This document shows, piece after piece, positions 17,022-30,036 of a stretch of DNA of 64,000 nucleotides (its first letter is position 1; each line of letters starts with the position of its first letter). The notes under the pieces were generated by a model. It saw only the letters and a list, made by a program, of their open reading frames with translations, ran no database searches and was not told the origin of the DNA. Both the position numbers and the translations under genes were made by a program. Source of the DNA: Pseudomonas campi (GTDB lineage Bacteria; Pseudomonadota; Gammaproteobacteria; Pseudomonadales; Pseudomonadaceae); contig NZ_CP053697.2 in assembly GCF_013200955.2 (NCBI RefSeq), positions 1,860,001-1,924,000 on the forward strand. Direction: 5' to 3'.

Positions 17022-17115
17022 TTTTAGTCGAGCAGTCGGCGTACGTACGCGCCGACCACCCGGCCGTCGAAGTGCTGCTGGAGTCGGGGGCCGGTGAGCA
17101 GGGTGATCAGTAGCA
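17022..17115 (-). pseudogene. Decayed remnant of a NadR-like kinase gene with two internal deletions
   Basis: Read on the minus strand, this reads LLLITLLTGP-RLQQHFDGRVVGAYVR-RLLD-stop. It aligns with three pieces of the intact gene at 19368-19889: its N-terminus (VVVLTGP), the segment just after the P-loop (RLQQRFGGLVVGEYVR) and its very end (RRLLG-stop). The Walker-A stretch and the roughly 125-residue middle are missing. The bases after the stop (gtttta.. context at 17010-17026) also resemble those after the intact gene. No start codon or function remains. Confidence 0.7.
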
Positions 17116-17208
17116 GTTAAGGCATCAATTCGGAACCGGCACGTGCGCAAAAGGCTGCCGGCATTATGCCCGGATGTGCCCAGTGTGCCTGCGGATCGTG
17201 GCGGGCGG

Positions 17209-17685
17209 TCAACGGGGAGCCCGCTCTGCCTCGCCGATGTTGATCCGACCGGCCCCAGCCACCCGGCGGCCCTGGGGCGTCTCGGCCAGGCGCAGGGTGA
17301 CGCGGAATTCCGCCCAGTCGATGCCGCGCAGTTGCACATGGTCTGGCGCGGGGCCGCACTGGGCCAGGGTGAATCCCTGATCCGGCGAGTCCTGGGCGTC
17401 GAGGAGGAGGTCGACGCCCCAACCCATTTCGGCATCGATAGCGCGGCCGCGCGCCTGTTCGGCGGCATAGGCCTCGGCGAGCTCGGCACTGGCCAACGGT
17501 TGTTCCCGCAGCCACTGTGTCACGTCCCGCTCCGGCGTCTCGACGATCAGCACCAGGTACTGGTTCATGAAGGCCACGGCCAGCTCGGCGTCTTCGCGGC
17601 AGTCGGCGAAGGCGGGGCTGGCCAGCAGGGCGAGGCTGAACAGGGGGCTACGCAGCAGTCGTGCGCGCGAGTGGGGCGTGGCCAT
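17209..17685 (-). CDS. Secreted protein of unknown function
   Basis: A 158-residue protein with a signal peptide (RSPLFSLALLASPAFA) and a mature domain with two cysteines, C-R-E-D near the start and a second in TLAQCGPAPDHV. No family recognised. GAGGG precedes ATG 17685. The longer open frame running to 18642 overlaps the sterol-desaturase gene in another frame and is a shadow. Confidence 0.7.
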   Translation of the reverse strand: MATPHSRARLLRSPLFSLALLASPAFADCREDAELAVAFMNQYLVLIVETPERDVTQWLREQPLASAELAEAYAAEQARGRAIDAEMGWGVDLLLDAQDSPDQGFTLAQCGPAPDHVQLRGIDWAEFRVTLRLAETPQGRRVAGAGRINIGEAERAPR

Positions 17686-17756
17686 GAGATCCCTCTGCTG
17701 GCAGGTGGTGGGGGCGCAGCTTAGCCGAATCGCCAGCGCCCAGCAGCAGGGCCTGA

Positions 17757-18626
17757 TCAGGCCTGCGGCTGCACGCTTGGCCCAGGCACGGCTCGGCGCA
17801 GTGGGTGCAGCAGCAAGCCGAGGGTGTCCTGTTCCGCCGGCGCTTGTGGCGCGATTACGCCGACCCGTGCGGGCGCACCATGGCGGCGGTAGGTGCCGAA
17901 CAGCTGGTCCCAGAGTGGCAGGGCGGTGCCGAAGTTGAGGGCTTCGTCCACGTTGACGCTGTGATGCCAGCGGTGCAGCTCGGCGCTGCCGATCAGGTAG
18001 TTCAGCCAACCCAGGGTGCCGCGGCTGTTGGCGTGGGTGGCGAACGACTGGGTCTGGCTGAACAGTCCGGCCAGGGCGATGGCTAGCGGATCGAAGCCCA
18101 GCAGCCAGAGCGGCAGCACATGCACGGTCTTGCGCAGCAGCAGATCCAGCGGGTGGGTGGTGAAGTTGTTGGTCACATTCAGCGCGCTGGGTCGATGGTG
18201 GACGAAATGCACGCGCCACAACCAGCCGCCTCGGTGCTTGAGGCGGTGCAGCCAGTAGTCGCCGAATTCTCCGAGCAGGGCCGCGAACGGTACCGCCAGC
18301 CACAGCGGCAGCGCGGCGGCGGGGCCGGCGCCGTGCGCGTTGAGGTGCATCACCAGGCCACGGATCAGCAGATCGGCCAGCGCGTCGGCGCCCAGCAGGG
18401 CGATGGCGAACAGGGCGTCGCGGCGGCGGTCTGCGGGTTGGGCGCGCCAGTCTTCGCGGTAGGGCCAGCGCCATTCCCAGAAGGCGAACCAGGCCAGCAC
18501 CAGCAACAGGCCGCCGAGCAGCAGGGGCATACTGCCCCAGTGGAGTTGCAGCACCAGCGCGGCCCAACCGGCTGCCAGCAGCAGGGCGCCGAGGTGGGCC
18601 CAGTTGAGAGGAGGGAGAGTGTGCAT
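17757..18626 (-). CDS. Sterol-desaturase/fatty-acid-hydroxylase family membrane protein
   Basis: A 289-residue integral membrane protein with about four membrane segments and the histidine clusters that bind the di-iron centre: HRLKH, HFVHH and HRWHH. Family members hydroxylate or desaturate lipids; the substrate is not known here. Its start is 72 bp from the divergent Crp/Fnr-type regulator gene, which could control it. Confidence 0.87.
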   Translation of the reverse strand: MHTLPPLNWAHLGALLLAAGWAALVLQLHWGSMPLLLGGLLLVLAWFAFWEWRWPYREDWRAQPADRRRDALFAIALLGADALADLLIRGLVMHLNAHGAGPAAALPLWLAVPFAALLGEFGDYWLHRLKHRGGWLWRVHFVHHRPSALNVTNNFTTHPLDLLLRKTVHVLPLWLLGFDPLAIALAGLFSQTQSFATHANSRGTLGWLNYLIGSAELHRWHHSVNVDEALNFGTALPLWDQLFGTYRRHGAPARVGVIAPQAPAEQDTLGLLLHPLRRAVPGPSVQPQA

Positions 18627-18697
18627 GCGGGCTGTCTTCCATTGGGTGGGGATGCTAGTTTTCGCCTCCCGTCCTGCGGCTGCATTAACCTGGGTTT

Positions 18698-19303
18698 ATG
18701 ACCGACGACTCTCTGTACGATTGCCTGGCCTGTGCGCCGCACCTGCTGGGTCAACTCGACCGCCATCCGCAGCTGGCCGCGCGCTGGCAAACCCTGCCAC
18801 GCCGCGAGTACGCGGCCGGCCAGCCCTTGCTCATGGCCGGCCAGGCGGTCGAGCGGGTCTGGTTCATCGCCCGTGGCCTGGTGCGGGTGGCGCACCTGTC
18901 AGCGCAGGGCGTCGAGCGCAATGCCGCCTTCCATGCCGAAGGCAGTTGGGTCGGCTGGGGCACGCCGCCCTTCGCCACGACCAGCCCGGTGGATATCTTC
19001 GCCCTGGAACCGACCCAGGTGCTGGAGCTGGGCTATGCCGAGCTGCGCTTGTGGCAGGCCGAACTGCCGTTGGTGCAGGAACTGCTCAGCGACGCCATTC
19101 GCGCCGTGCTGGCCCGTAGCGCCCAGCGCGAGGCCGAGCTCTTGCTGCTGGATGCCGAGGCCCGCTATCGGGCCTTCCTCGAGCAGCGTGGCGAGCTGGC
19201 CGAGCGCATCCCGCTGCACCATGTGGCGAGCTATCTGGGTATCACCAATGTGGCGTTGTCGCGCATTCGCGCGCGCATGGGCTTGGTGCGGGGGCGTCGC
19301 TGA
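18698..19303 (+). CDS. Crp/Fnr-family transcriptional regulator
   Basis: A 201-residue protein. Residues about 25-120 form a cyclic-nucleotide-binding-type beta roll (PLLMAGQAVERVWFIARGLVRV), and residues about 165-198 a winged helix (IPLHHVASYLGITNVALSRIRARMG). It lacks the cysteine set of Fnr, and I cannot say whether it binds a nucleotide. It is divergent from the desaturase-like gene with a 72-bp shared promoter region, so control of that gene is likely but not shown. Confidence 0.85.
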   Translation: MTDDSLYDCLACAPHLLGQLDRHPQLAARWQTLPRREYAAGQPLLMAGQAVERVWFIARGLVRVAHLSAQGVERNAAFHAEGSWVGWGTPPFATTSPVDIFALEPTQVLELGYAELRLWQAELPLVQELLSDAIRAVLARSAQREAELLLLDAEARYRAFLEQRGELAERIPLHHVASYLGITNVALSRIRARMGLVRGRR

Positions 19304-19367
19304 CACCTTGTAATGCAGCGAACTGGACGGCTGCTAGGGGACCGTATCGGGGCAGGTGCCCGCAGTT

Positions 19368-19889
19368 TTAGCCGAGCAGTCGGCGTACCTGTTCGATGAC
19401 CTGGGCCTCGCGCTGCAGCCAGTCGCCGTCGACTTCCGTCCAGGGGCGGGCATGCCGCTGCAGCCAATCGCGGCAATCCTGGTAAAAGCGCTGGCGGTCG
19501 GCCAGTTGCGGCTGGCAGCGCTGGCCGTCGTCGTGCCAGTCCACGCCCTGCGGCGAGAGCAGCAGGTGCAGGTCGTAGTGCCGCTCCAGCAGTGCCTGTT
19601 CCAGCCACGCCGGGCAGTCGCCGAACAGGGCCTGGCTCCAGAGGATATTGCTCAGCAGGTGGGTGTCGAGGATCAGCAACCCGGGTGCCTGGGCGCGTGC
19701 CGAGTCTTCCCAGGCCAGCTGGCCACGGGCGATGGTTGGAATATCCGCCAGACAGGTGTCACGACACTCCTGCTCGATGAAGTGGCGCACGTATTCGCCG
19801 ACCACCAGACCGCCGAAGCGCTGCTGCAGACGCTCGGTGAGGAAGGTCTTGCCGCTCGACTCGGGGCCAGTGAGCACCACGACCTTCAT
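19368..19889 (-). CDS. NadR-like ATPase/kinase (ribosylnicotinamide kinase type)
   Basis: A 173-residue P-loop protein. Walker A is TGPESSGKTFL, followed by VVGEYVRHFIEQE and LILDTHLLSNILWSQALFG, which match the kinase domain of NadR. It lacks the N-terminal NMN-adenylyltransferase domain of full NadR. The reaction expected is phosphorylation of nicotinamide riboside to NMN. ATG 19889 overlaps the pnuC stop codon as ATGA, so the pair is translationally coupled: PnuC imports nicotinamide riboside and this enzyme traps it. The paralogue remnant lies at 17022-17115. Confidence 0.85.
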   Translation of the reverse strand: MKVVVLTGPESSGKTFLTERLQQRFGGLVVGEYVRHFIEQECRDTCLADIPTIARGQLAWEDSARAQAPGLLILDTHLLSNILWSQALFGDCPAWLEQALLERHYDLHLLLSPQGVDWHDDGQRCQPQLADRQRFYQDCRDWLQRHARPWTEVDGDWLQREAQVIEQVRRLLG

Positions 19890-20449
19890 GCCGGCTGCAC
19901 CCGCGAGGCACGCCATTCGCGCAGGCCGAGCACGGCCAGCATGGTGAACACCGCGTACAGCCCGGCTGTCAGCCAGTAGCCCTGGAAAGCGAAGAAGCCG
20001 ACATAGAGCACGTCGACCACAATCCACAGCACCCAGCATTGCCAGCGCTTGAGCGCCATCCACAACTGGGCGAGCAGGCTGAAGGCGGTGAGCAGGGCGT
20101 CCGGCCAGGGATGGATGGCCTCGGTCAGGCGATCCATGGCCAGCCCCAGCAGCACGCCGAACAGCAGCGCCACACCCAGACCGATCAGAATCTCGTTGCG
20201 GCCCGCTCCGCTGACCGGCCGTTTGCCGTTGGCATCCACGTCCTGGCGCCACTGCCACCAGCCGTACAGCTGCATGGCAGCGAACACGCCGTGCAGCAAC
20301 ACCAGGGAATACAGGCGGGCATCGAAGAAGAACCAGGCATAGAGCAGCACCATCACCAGACCGATGGGCCAGCACAGCGGGTTCTGCCGCACGGTCAGCC
20401 AGACGGAGGTGATGCCGAGGGCGGAGGCGATGATTTCCAGGGGCGTCAT
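19886..20449 (-). CDS. pnuC: Nicotinamide riboside transporter PnuC
   Basis: A 187-residue membrane protein with about seven hydrophobic segments and the family motifs NPLCWPIGLVMVLLYAWFFFDARLYS, YGWWQW (at MQLYGWWQWRQD) and WIVVDVLYVGFFAFQGY. It takes up nicotinamide riboside by facilitated diffusion. Its stop overlaps the start of the NadR-like kinase gene (ATGA). The upstream gap to the next gene is only 87 bp and shows no recognisable NAD or TPP riboswitch. Confidence 0.9.
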   Translation of the reverse strand: MTPLEIIASALGITSVWLTVRQNPLCWPIGLVMVLLYAWFFFDARLYSLVLLHGVFAAMQLYGWWQWRQDVDANGKRPVSGAGRNEILIGLGVALLFGVLLGLAMDRLTEAIHPWPDALLTAFSLLAQLWMALKRWQCWVLWIVVDVLYVGFFAFQGYWLTAGLYAVFTMLAVLGLREWRASRVQPA

Positions 20450-20536
20450 GGGCGAGGTCGGTGGCGATGAAGGAAGTGCGGCAACCGCTCCGGGGGGGGC
20501 GCCCGGCTCGGTTCGAGGCGGGCGCAGTCTACCGGA

Positions 20537-21898
20537 TCAGCCGAGAAGCTGGCGCGCCAGGGTTTCGGCGTGCTGGCGCAGTTCCGGCACGGCCGTGCTT
20601 TCCCAGTAGTGCGAGCGGAGCATCGGACTCAGCAAGTAGAGCCCGGATTGAGCGCGTCCTGCAGCATCCAGCAGATGGTAGTGGTCATCGACCCTCAGGC
20701 CAATGCGATTGTCGTCCTGAACCAACTCGCCACGAGCCTGCAGCGCACTGAGCATGGGCTCGTCCAGGTGCCGCAGATCATTGCACGGGCCCGTGCAGTT
20801 GATGATGTGATCGACCTCCAGCGTGCGCAGCTCCTGGTGGCCACGCGGGCGGATCTGCAGCTGCAGGGCAGCGCCGGTCGAGGTCGCCGATACCAGGCGA
20901 GCGGCCTGGGTGCGGAGCTGTCCAGCCTGTCGCAGTTGTTCGATGCGAGAGGCGATGATCGGTGCCGCACGGTGGCGATGCACATCCCAGTAGGGCTGCA
21001 GATGGCAGAGATAACGCCCCCGCTCGTGGGTGTCCAGGCTCTGCCAGAGTGCCGGTGTAACGGGGCGTAGGGCGGCTACCGCGTCACGCCAGTCGAATCC
21101 ATCGGCTTCGGCGTCGCGAACGAAGGTGCGAATCCGGGCGAGCAATTGGCGCGCACTGCCTTCGACCAGCAGATTGCTGGGGAGCTGGGGCAGGCGCGGA
21201 TGTTCGGCATTGTCGCGATGGCCATGGGGCTGCAGGGCCCGCCGCGAAATGGCCAGCAGCGGCGCGCGGTGTTGGCGCTCCTGCAGCGCCAGCGCCATAT
21301 CGTACATGGTCAGCCCGGAGCCCAGCAGCAGGATGCGGGCATCTGCCGCTATGCCCTGCAGGGCACCGGTGCGCCAGGGGTCATCGATATAGCGACTGTC
21401 CCCAAGCAGATGGGTGAGGACGCCTGGGGTGGCCGGCGTGAAGTTACCGGTAGCGATCACGACGTTATCGCTGTCGATCTTCCGGCCATCCTTGAGGCAG
21501 AGTCGGTACTGGTTGTCCTCGCGTCGCAGGTCGATCACATGGGCGTGCATGCCGTCGAAGGTGACCACCGGAGGGCGATTGGCGAGGGCTTCGGTGAGGC
21601 GCTGCTGCAGGTAGTCTCCGAAGAGACGGCGTGGCAGAAAATCGCCGGGTTGCGCGTCGGGCAGTTCCTGGCGAGCGAAGTCGAGAAAGTCGCTTGGCTT
21701 GTCGGCGAACAGGCTCATGCGCTCGGCCGGCACATTGAGGATGTGGCTGGCCGAGCGAGTGCCATAGGCCAGTCCGCGTGCGAGCGGGCCCGTGCGATTG
21801 ATCAGGCGTATATGCAGCGGGCGATCAGCCTTTTGCAGCAGATGGATGGCAAGGGCTGTGCCGCAGAAACCGCTGCCGATGATGCTGATTCGTTGCAT
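20537..21898 (-). CDS. FAD/NAD(P)-binding oxidoreductase (NAD_binding_9 type)
   Basis: A 453-residue flavoprotein. The N-terminal SIIGSGFCGTALAIHLL is a Rossmann FAD motif, and YGTRSASHILNVPAERMSLFAD matches the NAD_binding_9 family (YdhS/HpnW-like). A second dinucleotide motif lies at ILLLGSGLTMYDMALAL. INCTGP and the C-terminal SGLYLLSPMLRSHYWESTAVPELR are conserved. Reaction unknown. It lies 26 bp from the metH stop and may be transcribed with it. Confidence 0.8.
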   Translation of the reverse strand: MQRISIIGSGFCGTALAIHLLQKADRPLHIRLINRTGPLARGLAYGTRSASHILNVPAERMSLFADKPSDFLDFARQELPDAQPGDFLPRRLFGDYLQQRLTEALANRPPVVTFDGMHAHVIDLRREDNQYRLCLKDGRKIDSDNVVIATGNFTPATPGVLTHLLGDSRYIDDPWRTGALQGIAADARILLLGSGLTMYDMALALQERQHRAPLLAISRRALQPHGHRDNAEHPRLPQLPSNLLVEGSARQLLARIRTFVRDAEADGFDWRDAVAALRPVTPALWQSLDTHERGRYLCHLQPYWDVHRHRAAPIIASRIEQLRQAGQLRTQAARLVSATSTGAALQLQIRPRGHQELRTLEVDHIINCTGPCNDLRHLDEPMLSALQARGELVQDDNRIGLRVDDHYHLLDAAGRAQSGLYLLSPMLRSHYWESTAVPELRQHAETLARQLLG

Positions 21899-21924
21899 GG
21901 GTACGCCCCCCGATAGACTGCTGA

Positions 21925-25635
<3,711 letters not shown>

Positions 25636-25717
25636 GGAGAGCTACCTGGAGAGAGCGAAAACAGAGGCCGCGATGATAGCAAAGCTGCAAGGTTTTTCCG
25701 CATGTTGAGCATTCTCA

Positions 25718-25730
25718 TGAATTTCGCTCA
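25718..25730. promoter_or_regulatory. Candidate MetR box between metH and cti
   Basis: TGAATTTCGCTCA matches the MetR consensus TGAANNNNNTTCA with one mismatch (C for the first T of TTCA). It lies 83 bp upstream of the metH start, in the divergent region with cti. MetR controls metH in E. coli, so the site is plausible; whether it acts on cti is open. The wider sequence is repetitive in CAT/TCATG words, which makes chance matches easier. Confidence 0.4.
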
Positions 25731-25796
25731 TGTTAATGACTCTCTTTGCCGAGCTGGTGGCGCTAGAATCGCCATCCGCCTACACAGGACAGGTTT

Positions 25797-28082
25797 ATGT
25801 CGCGCCAGGGATTTGCAGTTCTCTTCTTCGGTTTCATCTTGTCCGGCCTCGCCGGCGCCAGCGAAGCGGTTTCCTACAGCCGCGACATCCAGCCCATCCT
25901 CACGCAGAAGTGCGTGGCCTGCCACGCCTGTTATGACGCGCCGTGCCAGCTCAACCTGGGCAGTGGCGAAGGCGTGCTGCGCGGGGCCAGTAAGCTGCCG
26001 GTGTATGACGGCGGGCGAACCAAGGCCCAAGCCACCACGCGCCTGTATTTCGACGCCCAGGGCGAGGCGGCCTGGCGTGATAAGGGCTTCGAGTCGGTGC
26101 TGAACCCCCAGAATGGTCAGGCCGCGCTGATGGCGCGCATGCTGGAGCTGGGCCGCAGCAATCCGCCCACGCCGAATGCCAAGCTGCCGGCCGAGCTGGA
26201 TATCTCCCTCGCCCGTGACAACCAATGCCCGCTGCCGGGCGAGTTCGATGCCTACCAGAAGCAGTTCGCCCACGCCGGCATGCCATTCGCCGTGGCCGGC
26301 CTCAGCGATGCCGAATACGCCACGCTGCAGCAATGGCTGGCGCAAGGCGCGCCGGTGGATGAGCAGGCGTTGCAGCCATCGCTGGTCGAACAGAAGCAGA
26401 TCGCCGAGTGGGAAGGGCTGCTGAATGCCCCCGGTGCCCGCGAGGCGCTGGTCGGGCGCTGGCTGTTCGAGCACCTGTTCCTCGCCCACCTGTATTTCGA
26501 GGGCGGCGAGCCGGGGCATTTCTTCCAGCTGGTGCGTTCGCGCACGCCCAGCGGCCAGCCGATCGATGCAATCGCCACCCGGCGGCCCAACGAAGACCCA
26601 GGCACCCAGGTGTATTACCGCCTGTGGCCGATCCAGGGCGTGATCGTGCACAAGACCCACATCACCTATCCGCTCAGCGCGAAGAAGCTGGCGCGGGTCA
26701 ATGAGCTGTTTTACGGCACGGATTGGACCACCGATGCGGTGCCCGGCTACGGCGCCCAACGCCGGGAAAACCCCTTCGAGACCTTCGCCGCCATCCCGCC
26801 GCAGGCGCGCTACCAGTTCATGCTGGATAACGCCGAGTACTTCGTGCGCACCTTTATCCGCGGCCCGGTGTGCCGCGGGCAGATCGCCACGGACGTGATT
26901 CGCGACAACTTCTGGGCGCTGTTCCAGGCCCCGGAGCGTGACCTTTACCTCACCGATGCCGCCTACCGTGCCGAAGCCACGCCGCTGCTGGCCATGCCCG
27001 GGCAGTTCGACGAGATCGGCGAGCTGCCGGTGCTGTGGCGCAGCTACCTGAAGAAGCGCAACCAGTATGAAGACCTGCGCCAGCAGGCCTATGCCGATGC
27101 GCCGGCCCCTAGCTGGTCGAGCATCTGGGTCGGCAACGACAATGCGCTGCTGTCGATCTTTCGCCAGCGCGACAGCGCTTCGGTGCGCAAGGGGCTGATC
27201 GGCGAAATCCCGCAGACCCTGTGGTTGATGGACTTTCCGTTGTTCGAGCGGACCTACTACCAACTGGTGGTCAACTTCGACGTGTTCGGCAATGTCTCGC
27301 ACCAGGCGCAGACCCGGCTGTACTTCGACCTGATCCGCAACGGCGCCGAGCTGAACTTCCTCCGCCTGCTACCGGCCGAGTCGCGCCAGGCCTATCTGGA
27401 TGACTGGTATCAGGGCAGTGCCAAGCTGAAGATGTGGCTGGCTTATGTGGATGCCGATCTGCACACGCCGACCGCCCTCAAGCTCGAGGGCCGCGACCCC
27501 AAGCGCGGGTTTGCCCAGGCCTTGCTGGAGCGCTACGCGGATATCAATGCGCGGCCCGACCCGCTCAATCGCTGTACCACGGCCGAATGCTATCGCCCAG
27601 GCCTGCCCGCCGAGCTGGAGGATGCCGAACAGGCGCTCAGCCGTTTGCCTGGCAAGCCGGCGGCGGGGCTCAAGGTGATCGACCAGTTGCCGGAAGCCAG
27701 CCTGCTGCGCGTCGAACTGGCCGATGGCGGGCGCGAGATCTACAGCCTGCTGCGCAACCGTGCGCACAGCAACGTGGCCTTTATCGCTGGCGAGTCGCTG
27801 CGTTACCAGCCGGGGCTGGACACCCTGACGGTCTATCCGGGGGTGCTGACCAGCTACCCGAATTTCCTGTTCAATGTGCCGGCCAGCCAGGTGCCCGAAT
27901 TTGTCAGCGCCCTGGAGCAGGTGCGCGATCCCAACGCGTTCGACAAGCTGGTCGAGCGCTGGGGCATTCGTCGTAGTCATCCCGAGTTCTGGCGTTATTT
28001 TCACGATCTGTCGGCCTATATCCGCGAAACCGAGCCGGTCGAGGCGGGCGTGCTGGACATGAATCGCTACCAGAATCTGTGA
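25797..28082 (+). CDS. cti: Cis/trans fatty-acid isomerase Cti
   Basis: A 761-residue periplasmic haem protein. A signal peptide (residues 1-22, up to ASEA) is followed by a cytochrome-type motif CVACH (C39-H43), known in Cti as the covalent haem site. The remainder matches Cti throughout (RSRTPSGQPIDAIATRRPNEDPG, YRLWPIQGVIVHKTHITYPL). Cti turns cis-unsaturated membrane acyl chains into trans forms in response to solvents or heat, without needing ATP. Length fits the family. It is followed by nfuA after a gap of 118 bp. Confidence 0.95.
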   Translation: MSRQGFAVLFFGFILSGLAGASEAVSYSRDIQPILTQKCVACHACYDAPCQLNLGSGEGVLRGASKLPVYDGGRTKAQATTRLYFDAQGEAAWRDKGFESVLNPQNGQAALMARMLELGRSNPPTPNAKLPAELDISLARDNQCPLPGEFDAYQKQFAHAGMPFAVAGLSDAEYATLQQWLAQGAPVDEQALQPSLVEQKQIAEWEGLLNAPGAREALVGRWLFEHLFLAHLYFEGGEPGHFFQLVRSRTPSGQPIDAIATRRPNEDPGTQVYYRLWPIQGVIVHKTHITYPLSAKKLARVNELFYGTDWTTDAVPGYGAQRRENPFETFAAIPPQARYQFMLDNAEYFVRTFIRGPVCRGQIATDVIRDNFWALFQAPERDLYLTDAAYRAEATPLLAMPGQFDEIGELPVLWRSYLKKRNQYEDLRQQAYADAPAPSWSSIWVGNDNALLSIFRQRDSASVRKGLIGEIPQTLWLMDFPLFERTYYQLVVNFDVFGNVSHQAQTRLYFDLIRNGAELNFLRLLPAESRQAYLDDWYQGSAKLKMWLAYVDADLHTPTALKLEGRDPKRGFAQALLERYADINARPDPLNRCTTAECYRPGLPAELEDAEQALSRLPGKPAAGLKVIDQLPEASLLRVELADGGREIYSLLRNRAHSNVAFIAGESLRYQPGLDTLTVYPGVLTSYPNFLFNVPASQVPEFVSALEQVRDPNAFDKLVERWGIRRSHPEFWRYFHDLSAYIRETEPVEAGVLDMNRYQNL

Positions 28083-28127
28083 CGGAACCCGTCGGTGAGC
28101 TTGTTCATCGGCGGGCTGGGAATTATT

Positions 28128-28785
<658 letters not shown>

Positions 28786-28804
28786 TAGGCACGGTTGAGT
28801 TTCA

Positions 28805-28828
28805 ACAAGGCGACTTCGGTCGCCTTGT
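28805..28828 (+). terminator. Hairpin terminator downstream of nfuA
   Basis: Ten-base-pair stem ACAAGGCGAC/GTCGCCTTGT closed by a UUCG tetraloop, 20 bp after the nfuA stop. The T tract after it is weak (GCGTTTCTGC). Confidence 0.7.
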
Positions 28829-29032
28829 GCGTTTCTGCAGCAGGCGTTTGCATAGAAAGTGTCGTCTAGTCGACAAAGTAATGGCACATTGCTATGGCGT
28901 GCGCGGGGAAAAAATGTTTCTTTATGCCGCGCATTTTGTATGGCCATCGCCGGACTTCTGGCATGGCTGAAGCGATGACCTTGGGCGATCAGCGCAGCCC
29001 GTCATTTCGCGTGCTAGTCACGAGGGAAGGAA

Positions 29033-30028
29033 ATGCCAACGTTCTCCCTACTGGTTTGCGACGACTCCAACATGGCGCGCAAGCAGCTGCTGCGTGCATT
29101 ACCTGCCGACTGGCCGGTGACGGTCAGCCAGGCCAGCCACGGCCAGGAGGCGCTGGAGTTGCTGCGCACGCAGCACTTCGATCTGCTCCTGCTCGACCTG
29201 ACCATGCCGGTGCTGGACGGCTACGGCGTGCTCACGGCGATCCGCGCCGAAGGCCTGCAATGCCCGGTGATCGTGGTTTCCGGCGACGTGCAGGACGAGG
29301 CGCTGCGCCGGGTTACCGAGCTGGGCGCGCTGGCCTTCCTGAAAAAACCGGCCGAGCCGGCGCTGCTGCAAGAGACCCTGCAGCGCCTGGGCCTGCTGAC
29401 TGTGACCGGTGGTGCGCTGGCGCCGGCCAGCCTCAGCGAACCCCAGGTGACTTTCCGCGATGCTTTCCGTGAGGTGATCAACGTCGCCATGGGCCGCGCC
29501 GCTGCACTGCTGGCGCGGGTGCTGGGGGTGTTCGTGCAGTTGCCGGTGCCCAACGTCAACATCCTCGAGGTCGGCGAGTTGCACATGGCGCTGATCGATG
29601 CCCAGCAGGGTGATCGTCTAACAGCGGTGTGCCAGGGCTATATTGGCGGTGGCATCTGCGGTGAAGCGCTACTGTTGTTCCATGACTCGGAAGTGGCCGA
29701 CATGGCCAGGCTGATGCAGCGCCACGAACATGACTACCAGCCGATGGAAATGCTCCTGGACATGTCCAGCGTGGTGATCGGTGCCTGCCTCAGCGGCATC
29801 GCCGAGCAGATCAACGTGAAGTTTTCCCAGGGCCATCCGCAGATACTCGGCGAACATGCCTCGATCGACGAGCTGATCCGCCTCAATCAACAGCGCTGGC
29901 GCAAGACCCTGGCAGTCGAGGTCAGCTACAGCATCGAGGGGCACGACATCCACTTCGACCTGTTGCTACTGTTTACCGAAGACTCGGTACCGCTGTTGAC
30001 CCACAAACTCGCTTACCTGATGGGATGA
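29033..30028 (+). CDS. Response regulator with C-terminal CheC/CheX-like domain
   Basis: A 331-residue protein. Residues 1-120 are a receiver domain: acidic pair in CDDSN, phospho-acceptor D55 in LLLLDLTMP, S83 and K104 of LKKP. Residues about 145-325 resemble CheC/CheX-type chemotaxis phosphatase folds (MALIDAQQGDRLTAVCQGYIGG, then MEMLLDMSSVVIGACLSGIAEQ with two acidic/asparagine-like signatures only partly kept). I cannot tell if it dephosphorylates anything. It is 8 bp before a PAS-GGDEF gene and probably forms one transcript with it. Confidence 0.85.
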   Translation: MPTFSLLVCDDSNMARKQLLRALPADWPVTVSQASHGQEALELLRTQHFDLLLLDLTMPVLDGYGVLTAIRAEGLQCPVIVVSGDVQDEALRRVTELGALAFLKKPAEPALLQETLQRLGLLTVTGGALAPASLSEPQVTFRDAFREVINVAMGRAAALLARVLGVFVQLPVPNVNILEVGELHMALIDAQQGDRLTAVCQGYIGGGICGEALLLFHDSEVADMARLMQRHEHDYQPMEMLLDMSSVVIGACLSGIAEQINVKFSQGHPQILGEHASIDELIRLNQQRWRKTLAVEVSYSIEGHDIHFDLLLLFTEDSVPLLTHKLAYLMG

Positions 30029-30036
30029 TGTAAGAC

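Noticed and set aside
20450..20536. NAD or TPP riboswitch before pnuC
   Set aside because: Only 87 bp is available, and no matching core motif was found.
25636..25796. Cobalamin or SAM riboswitch before metH
   Set aside because: The space is only 161 bp, shared with cti, and no riboswitch core or long hairpin is present.
28882..28898. A sigma-54-like promoter before the REC-CheC gene (TGGCAC, then TTGC)
   Set aside because: The GG and GC pairs are not at the required ten-base spacing.
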